Shown: piece after piece, positions 5,653 through 9,637 of the stretch
Position numbering within the stretch: position 1 is the stretch's first letter
How the letters are laid out: every line of letters begins with the position of its first letter
NCBI GenBank assembly: GCA_938003885.1
Contig: CALKWT010000106.1
Location: 1 to 9,637, forward strand
Origin: an uncultured Balneolaceae bacterium
GTDB lineage: Bacteria; Bacteroidota; Rhodothermia; Balneolales; Balneolaceae
Direction of reading: 5' to 3'
Length of the DNA stretch: 9,637 bases
Notes under the pieces: generated by a model
What the model was told of the DNA's origin: nothing
The model's database searches: none
Seen by the model: only the letters and a program-made list of their open reading frames with translations
Program-made: the position numbers and the translations under genes

Positions 5653-6447
5653 ATGCCTTTAATTACGCTTACAACAGATTTCGGTCTTCAGGATCACTAT
5701 GTGGGCGTTATAAAAGCAGCAATTCTGGGGATATGTCCAAAAGTACGACTGGTTGATATCTCTCATGAGATTCCTCCACAGGATATCATGGCAGGGGCCT
5801 GGGTTGTCAGAAATGCGGCTCTTTACTTTCCGCCAGGCACCATCCACCTTGTTACCGTCGATCCCGGTGTGGGAACAGACCGTAAACCAGTGGCCCTTAA
5901 AATTCAGGATCAGATCTTTGTAGGCCCGGATAACGGACTTTTTTCCCTGATCGGAGAGGAGTACGAGTATCAGGCCTTTCATCTTACAAATGAGCTCTAC
6001 TGGCGGAAGAACAGATCCAATACCTTTGACGGACGGGATATCTTTGCTCCTGTCGCAGCTCATCTTGCCAACGGTGTTCCGATGGAAGAGATGGGGGTCC
6101 CTCTGGAGAAATTGGTAACCTATCGTTGGGCCGCTCCCATTTCCGATCCCGACGGCATTCAGGGCTGGGTGGTCCACATCGACCGGTTCGGTAACCTGGT
6201 GACGAATATCTCCGAAGAGATTATCACTGAAACAGCCCGGGGCCTGGCCCTTCGGATCTATGTCGGCAATACGATTCTGGATGAAATTGATGAGACATTT
6301 GCCAGTGTGACGGAGGGGGAACCGGTTGCCTATATTGGCAGCTCGGGGAATCTGGAAATTGCCATCAACAAGGGGAATGCCCAAGTGATGCTGGGTGTGG
6401 AAAAAGGTGCCCAGGTATCTATTGTTGTTCAGAAACCGGTACAGTGA
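5653..6447 (+). CDS. SAM hydroxide adenosyltransferase (SAM hydrolase, DUF62 family)
   Basis: Members of this family (formerly DUF62, related to the fluorinase and chlorinase) cleave S-adenosylmethionine to adenosine and methionine using a water-derived hydroxide. The 264-residue product starts MPLITLTTDFGLQDHYVG, the classic family opening. The three catalytic residues described for the archaeal enzyme are visible: D70 in V-D-P-G-V-G-T, R77 seven residues later, and H137 in G-R-D-I-F-A-P-V-A-A-H. G-P-D-N-G-L-F-S (91-98) and the C-terminal H-I-D-R-F-G-N-L-V-T-N (175-185) plus Y-I-G-S-S-G-N-L-E-I (227-236) are also family hallmarks. Halogenase activity is unlikely because the D-R-H set marks the hydrolase. 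It is cytoplasmic and follows dnaN by 15 bp. The physiological reason for destroying SAM is unknown. The stop codon lies in a 6-bp hairpin loop. Confidence 0.93.
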   Translation: MPLITLTTDFGLQDHYVGVIKAAILGICPKVRLVDISHEIPPQDIMAGAWVVRNAALYFPPGTIHLVTVDPGVGTDRKPVALKIQDQIFVGPDNGLFSLIGEEYEYQAFHLTNELYWRKNRSNTFDGRDIFAPVAAHLANGVPMEEMGVPLEKLVTYRWAAPISDPDGIQGWVVHIDRFGNLVTNISEEIITETARGLALRIYVGNTILDEIDETFASVTEGEPVAYIGSSGNLEIAINKGNAQVMLGVEKGAQVSIVVQKPVQ

Positions 6448-6453
6448 TACCGG
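6436..6453 (+). other. Hairpin containing the SAM hydrolase stop codon
   Basis: CCGGTA (6436-6441) pairs perfectly with TACCGG (6448-6453) around the six-base loop CAGTGA, whose last three bases are the TGA stop. There is no T-run afterwards. It is the cleanest of several stop codons in this window that sit in short hairpins. Confidence 0.4.
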
Positions 6454-6613
6454 CCAAAAGAGAGACGGGTTACGGTAAGCAGATCCCCGAACCGGCAATT
6501 GCCGCTAATCGAAACTGACGACCCTGCAATCATTCCAGGATCTTACGAAACCGGGACACTTTTTAAACGTAAACAGAATTGTATTCCAAGCAACCATTCA
6601 ACCGGACATTCTA

Positions 6614-7411
6614 TTGCTCATACGTTCACCAAAATTCGACCGGGAGAGTATCGAACTGCCTGTGGGGGCCTCCATTGTATCCACACCGTTCAACGGGACC
6701 GTATGTTCTGCAGCCGGTGATGAATATCCGATCCGAAACAATATCATCGATCTGATTCCCGAGGCAAAAAACTATAGCCTGGCGCAGCAGACCAACCACT
6801 GGGCGCTGACAGCCTCCCTCTATGAGGATCTGTGGCGGGTGCGTTCTCTCTCTTTTCTCACAGGCCACTCTTTTCCCATTAAGAAAGAGATGGAGCTTCT
6901 TACCCGCTGGGTGCAACCGGCACCCGGAAAAACGTACCTGGATGTGGGTTGCTCGACGGCCCTCTACGCCCGGGCGCTTAAAAAGGCAGAACCAGCCAGT
7001 ATTCAGGTAGCACTCGATTTTTCGATGCCGATGCTGGAAGAGGCGCGCATAAAAGCGGAGGCAGACGAAACCGAACTCTACCTGATCCGCGCAGATGCCT
7101 CAGAGATGCCTTTCTTCAGCGGCACGTTTGATGGTATGGTAATGGGGGGAACCCTGAATGAGCTGAGTGATCCGGCCAGGGTACTCTACGAGTGCAGGCG
7201 AACATTAAAAAAGGGAGGTACTCTTTTTATAATGCATCTGATCCAGTCGGATCGATGGGTAGGAAGAATGATTCAGGCATCTGCTGAATGGAGTGGCCTT
7301 CGGTTTTTCACACTAAAAGAGAGCCGTGAACTGTTCGAGCGGACAGGATTCCAGCTCGAGGAGCAGTACACTAAAAGTATTGTATCCTTCACCCGTCTGT
7401 GTGCTGTTTAA
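6614..7411 (+). CDS. Class I SAM-dependent methyltransferase (Methyltransf_11-like)
   Basis: The 265-residue frame contains the Rossmann methyltransferase motifs in order: motif I Y-L-D-V-G-C-S-T-A (108-116) for SAM binding, D135 in V-A-L-D-F-S at the end of strand 2, R-A-D-A-S-E-M-P-F (159-167) as motif III, and F-D-G-M-V-M-G-G-T-L-N-E-L (172-184) near the active site. The substrate is unknown. The N-terminal part (about 13-48, ELPVGASIV to C-S-A-A-G-D-E-Y-P and I-I-D-L-I-P) looks like the Trm112/RlmA-type zinc ribbon that precedes some methyltransferases, but only C31 remains, so it should not bind zinc. No ATG is available: the frame is open from 6509 and 6614 is a TTG; GTG at 6662 is an alternative. 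It lies 166 bp after the SAM hydrolase gene and converges with hemW. Confidence 0.85.
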   Translation: MLIRSPKFDRESIELPVGASIVSTPFNGTVCSAAGDEYPIRNNIIDLIPEAKNYSLAQQTNHWALTASLYEDLWRVRSLSFLTGHSFPIKKEMELLTRWVQPAPGKTYLDVGCSTALYARALKKAEPASIQVALDFSMPMLEEARIKAEADETELYLIRADASEMPFFSGTFDGMVMGGTLNELSDPARVLYECRRTLKKGGTLFIMHLIQSDRWVGRMIQASAEWSGLRFFTLKESRELFERTGFQLEEQYTKSIVSFTRLCAV

Positions 7412-7425
7412 CTATTTCAGATACT

Positions 7426-7480
7426 CCAGCCATTTCTGATCTCCCGATCCGTTTCTGCGCCTTTCTCCTGTCATGGCTGG
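7426..7480. repeat. Inverted repeat between convergent genes
   Basis: CCAGCCAT (7426-7433) and ATGGCTGG (7473-7480) are perfect inverted copies, extended to 10 of 11 pairs by flanking AC and GT across one mismatch. They are separated by 39 bases. It sits between the stops of the methyltransferase and hemW genes, where a bidirectional terminator is expected, but neither strand has a T-run after it and the loop is long. Confidence 0.3.
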
Positions 7481-7530
7481 TGTGGGGTGGGAACCTCCTC
7501 CCGTCAGGTGCATCTTCTCACCCGTTTATC

Positions 7531-8679
7531 CTACTCTTTTGTCAGCATATCCACGATCAGGAGGTCTGATATTTTAAGCCCCTCTTCCGTAAAAGCAAGC
7601 CTCTCCCGATCCGCTACCACGGTGCCGGCATCTATCTGGAAGTCCCGCCACTCCTCCTGAGCTGCATTCAGGGTGTATTGGTAGTGTGACTTCAGCTCCT
7701 CAAAGAAGATCCCCTTACGGGTCCGGAGGCCAATAATCAGCCTCTCCTCAGCCAGCCGGGGGAGATCGAGCTCTTCAGACTCTTCGATAAGAGATCCGCC
7801 CTCTCCCGCTTCCCGGATATACTTGTTCAGATCTGCTACATTCTTTCTGCGCACTGCACTGCTGCGGGAGGTCCAGTAGAAAGAGTGGGCGGACGGACCA
7901 AATCCAAGATAGTCCTTATGCTCCCAGTAGTTGGCGTTGTGAACAGCTTCTTTTCCGGGAAGTGCATAATTGCTCACTTCATACTGAACCATTCCGTGGC
8001 TGCCCAATGTCTCCCGGACAAGATCCAGATGATCTGCCACCTCTTCATCTTCAGGGGGTTTGATTCGGCCGAGGCGTACCTGTTTTCCCAGCCGTGTCCT
8101 TGGTTCCACAGTCAGGGAATAGGCGGAGATATGGGGCGGGCTGAACTCAAGAAGTTGCAACAGGTCAGCTTTCAGCATGCTCAGGCTCTGGCCCGGATTC
8201 CCGTAGATCAGATCTGCAGTAAAGGAAGGGAAGCCGGTTTCATGAATTGCATTCAGTGCCTGCTTTGCTTCCTGCCGATTGTGGGCGCGATTCATAAACC
8301 GCAGCAGATTCTCATCAAAGGTCTGGACGCCCATACTCACCCGGTTGATACCGAACCCGCGCAGCATTTTCAGATAGTCCGGGGTGATATCATCGGGATT
8401 GACCTCTATGGTCACCTCTTTCAGTTCTGTTGCAAAGGTGTGGTGTACAGCTACGAAAATGGCTTCCAGCTGCTTTGCGTTTAAAAGAGAGGGGGTTCCG
8501 CCTCCCAGGTAGAGAGTCTCAACCGGTGTAGCAACAAAGGGCGTGTTTTGGGAGGATGTTATCTCTTTTACGAGGGATGAAACAAAGGGATCGATATATT
8601 GCCGGTTGGTTGAAAAGAAGAAATCGCAATAGCTGCACGCCTGCTTGCAAAAAGGGATATGTATGTAGATTCCGGCCAT
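7531..8679 (-). CDS. hemW: Radical SAM protein HemW (coproporphyrinogen III oxidase-like)
   Basis: HemW is a radical SAM protein related to the oxygen-independent coproporphyrinogen oxidase HemN and is thought to act as a heme chaperone. The 382-residue product begins MAGIYIHIPFCKQACSYCDF, where C11, C15 and C18 form the C-x3-C-x2-C that holds the 4Fe-4S cluster. Y-L-G-G-G-T-P-S (57-64), E-V-N-P-D-D (92-97), R-V-S-M-G-V-Q-T-F (113-121), D-L-I-Y-G-N-P-G-Q (156-164) and N-Y-W-E-H-K-D-Y-L-G-F-G-P-S-A-H (250-265) are typical. The short N-terminus starting directly before the cluster motif fits HemW rather than HemN. The frame is open upstream to 8838, but that stretch overlaps the preceding gene and is unlike the family, so ATG 8679-8677 is chosen. 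The gamma-carbonic-anhydrase-like gene ends 43 bp upstream, suggesting an operon. Confidence 0.93.
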   Translation of the reverse strand: MAGIYIHIPFCKQACSYCDFFFSTNRQYIDPFVSSLVKEITSSQNTPFVATPVETLYLGGGTPSLLNAKQLEAIFVAVHHTFATELKEVTIEVNPDDITPDYLKMLRGFGINRVSMGVQTFDENLLRFMNRAHNRQEAKQALNAIHETGFPSFTADLIYGNPGQSLSMLKADLLQLLEFSPPHISAYSLTVEPRTRLGKQVRLGRIKPPEDEEVADHLDLVRETLGSHGMVQYEVSNYALPGKEAVHNANYWEHKDYLGFGPSAHSFYWTSRSSAVRRKNVADLNKYIREAGEGGSLIEESEELDLPRLAEERLIIGLRTRKGIFFEELKSHYQYTLNAAQEEWRDFQIDAGTVVADRERLAFTEEGLKISDLLIVDMLTKE

Positions 8680-8722
8680 AATGGTCAGCGATTCGAAAAG
8701 AGTGAATCGGTTCAGCAGAAGT

Positions 8723-9271
8723 TTATTTCTTGCGTTTGTAGAATGGATTTTCCTTATAGGTATCTTCCCGCCGGTAGGCGCGCTGATACTTGACATAGTT
8801 TGCGGCATTTTGCCTGACTGAACGGATCTCCTCCTCACTCAGCTCCCGGATTTTCCTGGCGGGCGATCCCATATAGAGATAACCCGAATCCAGCACTTTT
8901 CCTGGCGGTACCAGACTGCCCGCGGCGATGATCACATCAGAATGAACCACGGCACCGTCCAGAATGGTGGCGTGAATACCTACCAGGACTCTGTCGTGCA
9001 ATGTACAGCCATGGACCATGGCGTTATGTCCAATCGTCACATCATTTCCGATCCGGGTGGGGTGCGTCTGATGGGTCACATGCACAGATGCGTTGTCTTG
9101 TATATTGGTGCGGTCCCCGATCGAAATCCAGTTCACATCGCCGCGTACGGTCACATTAAACCATACTGAGCTATACTCACCGATGGTGACATCGCCGATG
9201 ATATCAGCACTCGGAGCGATGAACACGGTCTCTCCGAACACGGGCCGGCTATCCAGAAATTCATAAATCAT
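8723..9271 (-). CDS. Gamma carbonic anhydrase-like hexapeptide-repeat protein
   Basis: The 182-residue product is a left-handed beta-helix protein of the YrdA/PaaY/CaiE type, normally a soluble trimer with a metal at each subunit interface. Hexapeptide-like turns run from about residue 18 to 125. The three histidines expected to bind zinc are present: H64 in A-S-V-H-V-T, H82 in T-I-G-H-N-A and H87 in V-H-G-C. R43-G-D45 and the N-I-Q-D-N segment (56-60) are also family features. One oddity is V-G-I-H-A (98-102), where a small residue or methionine is usual before the alanine. The tail after 140 is a charged helix ending in KRKK. Whether it is a carbonic anhydrase is unproven; many relatives have no measured activity. 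The start has no Shine-Dalgarno site and lies just after a terminator. HemW follows after 43 bp. Confidence 0.9.
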   Translation of the reverse strand: MIYEFLDSRPVFGETVFIAPSADIIGDVTIGEYSSVWFNVTVRGDVNWISIGDRTNIQDNASVHVTHQTHPTRIGNDVTIGHNAMVHGCTLHDRVLVGIHATILDGAVVHSDVIIAAGSLVPPGKVLDSGYLYMGSPARKIRELSEEEIRSVRQNAANYVKYQRAYRREDTYKENPFYKRKK

Positions 9272-9281
9272 TAGGTATATA

Positions 9282-9317
9282 AAATAAAAAAGGTTGGAGA
9301 GACAGCGCCCCCCAACC
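9282..9317 (-). terminator. Rho-independent terminator after the DsbA-like gene
   Basis: On the minus strand GGTTGG (9317-9312) and CCAACC (9297-9292) form a 6-bp stem with a 14-base loop, followed at once by TTTTTTATTT (9291-9282). It lies 45 bp after the stop of the DsbA-like gene and only 10 bp before the ATG of the carbonic-anhydrase-like gene. Confidence 0.6.
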
Positions 9318-9361
9318 CCGGATAAATGGTTACATCTTTCACCGCAACAGGTATCAGCTGC

Positions 9362-9588
9362 CTAATTTGACGAGCGATACATATAGAGTTCAACAATCGA
9401 CTTAAACTGCTCGTACGATTGAGGATTTTGCCGCAGTTTTTGGCCATTGATAAAAAAGGAAGGGGTTGAATTGACTGTTCTTCTGATACCTTCCTGCAAC
9501 TGACTTTCAACTTTCTGATGAATATCCGCAGATTCCAGATCGGCTTCAAACTGATCCATGTCGAGCCCCAGCTCTTCGGCGTATCCGG
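9362..9588 (-). CDS. C-terminal fragment of a DsbA-family thioredoxin-fold protein
   Basis: Seventy-four authentic residues are visible, from G-Y-A-E-E-L-G-L-D to Y-M-Y-R-S-S-N before a TAG stop (9364-9362). S-T-P-S-F-F-I-N-G-Q-K-L is the cis-proline loop and following strand of the DsbA/FrnE-type thioredoxin fold. The preceding helices and the spacing to the C-terminus fit as well. The N-terminal half with the expected C-x-x-C site and any signal peptide is missing, because genuine sequence stops at 9588 and adapter begins. An ATG at 9559 lies inside the conserved helical region and is not the true start. The protein is probably a disulfide oxidoreductase, likely exported, but neither the active site nor export can be seen. 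A terminator follows. Confidence 0.8.
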
Positions 9589-9637
9589 AGATCGGAAGAG
9601 CGTCGTGTAGGGAAAGAGTGTAGATCTCGGTGGTCGC
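9589..9637 (+). other. Illumina TruSeq adapter contamination
   Basis: The last 49 bases begin AGATCGGAAGAG and end GGTGGTCGC. From memory they match the reverse complement of the TruSeq universal adapter without a mismatch. This is read-through adapter left on a contig end, not chromosomal DNA. It breaks the reading frame of the DsbA-like gene at 9588. Confidence 0.97.

Noticed and set aside
5659..6498. Long open frame on the minus strand opposite the SAM hydrolase gene
   Set aside because: It mirrors a gene with complete catalytic motifs and has no protein-like features of its own.
6499..6720. Short plus-strand frame before and overlapping the methyltransferase
   Set aside because: Its sequence has no recognisable pattern, it starts at a TTG, and most of its second half overlaps the methyltransferase frame, which shows clear motifs.
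7426..7480. Bidirectional terminator between the methyltransferase gene and hemW
   Set aside because: The 8-bp inverted repeat has a 39-base loop and no T-run on either side, so I list it only as an inverted repeat.
8680..8838. Extended start for hemW at 8838
   Set aside because: The extension overlaps the end of the carbonic-anhydrase-like gene in another frame. HemW normally begins directly before the I-H-I-P-F-C motif, as at 8679.
1..9588. Mobile element, CRISPR array, toxin-antitoxin or defence system
   Set aside because: No transposase, integrase, regularly spaced repeats, paired small toxin and antitoxin frames or nuclease and helicase modules were found. The recognised genes are housekeeping or general enzymes.

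Overview
This is a 9.6 kb fragment of an ordinary bacterial chromosome. It carries housekeeping genes plus two orphan proteins and a structured non-coding gap. The protein sequences, the scarcity of Shine-Dalgarno sites (only one gene has a clear one) and the gene complement suggest the Bacteroidota/Balneolota side of bacteria, possibly Balneolaceae. That assignment is inference from sequence feel and has not been checked. No phage, transposon, CRISPR array, tRNA or rRNA was found. The last 49 bases (9589-9637) are not biological: they match the Illumina TruSeq universal adapter in read-through orientation, so the right edge is a contaminated contig end.

Layout, left to right. Positions 1-136 (minus) hold the N-terminus of a gene cut by the window edge. 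Positions 326-1024 (minus) encode a 2'-5' RNA ligase/2H phosphoesterase-like protein ending in a probable intrinsic terminator. Positions 1025-1466 hold no gene but contain phased short repeats and a block of inverted repeats that could be an RNA. On the plus strand follow an orphan 119-aa helical protein (1467-1826), an orphan 186-aa protein with a C-terminal QPTLF (1926-2486), argS (2638-4284, preceded by a strong stem-loop), dnaN (4522-5637, own promoter-like sequence), a SAM hydroxide adenosyltransferase gene (5653-6447, 15 bp after dnaN) and a class I methyltransferase gene (6614-7411). These converge on a minus-strand group: a DsbA-like fragment (9362-9588), a terminator, a gamma-carbonic-anhydrase-like protein (8723-9271) and hemW (7531-8679).

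The genes serve translation (ArgS, perhaps RNA processing by the 2H protein), replication (DnaN), SAM handling (SAM hydrolase, methyltransferase), radical-SAM/heme-related chemistry (HemW) and thiol redox chemistry (DsbA-like). I did not find a coherent new defence or mobile system. The observations most worth a second look are the structured gap at 1201-1380, the clamp-binding-like tail of the 186-aa protein, the argS leader stem-loop, the unusual number of stop codons sitting in short hairpins, and the adapter artefact.
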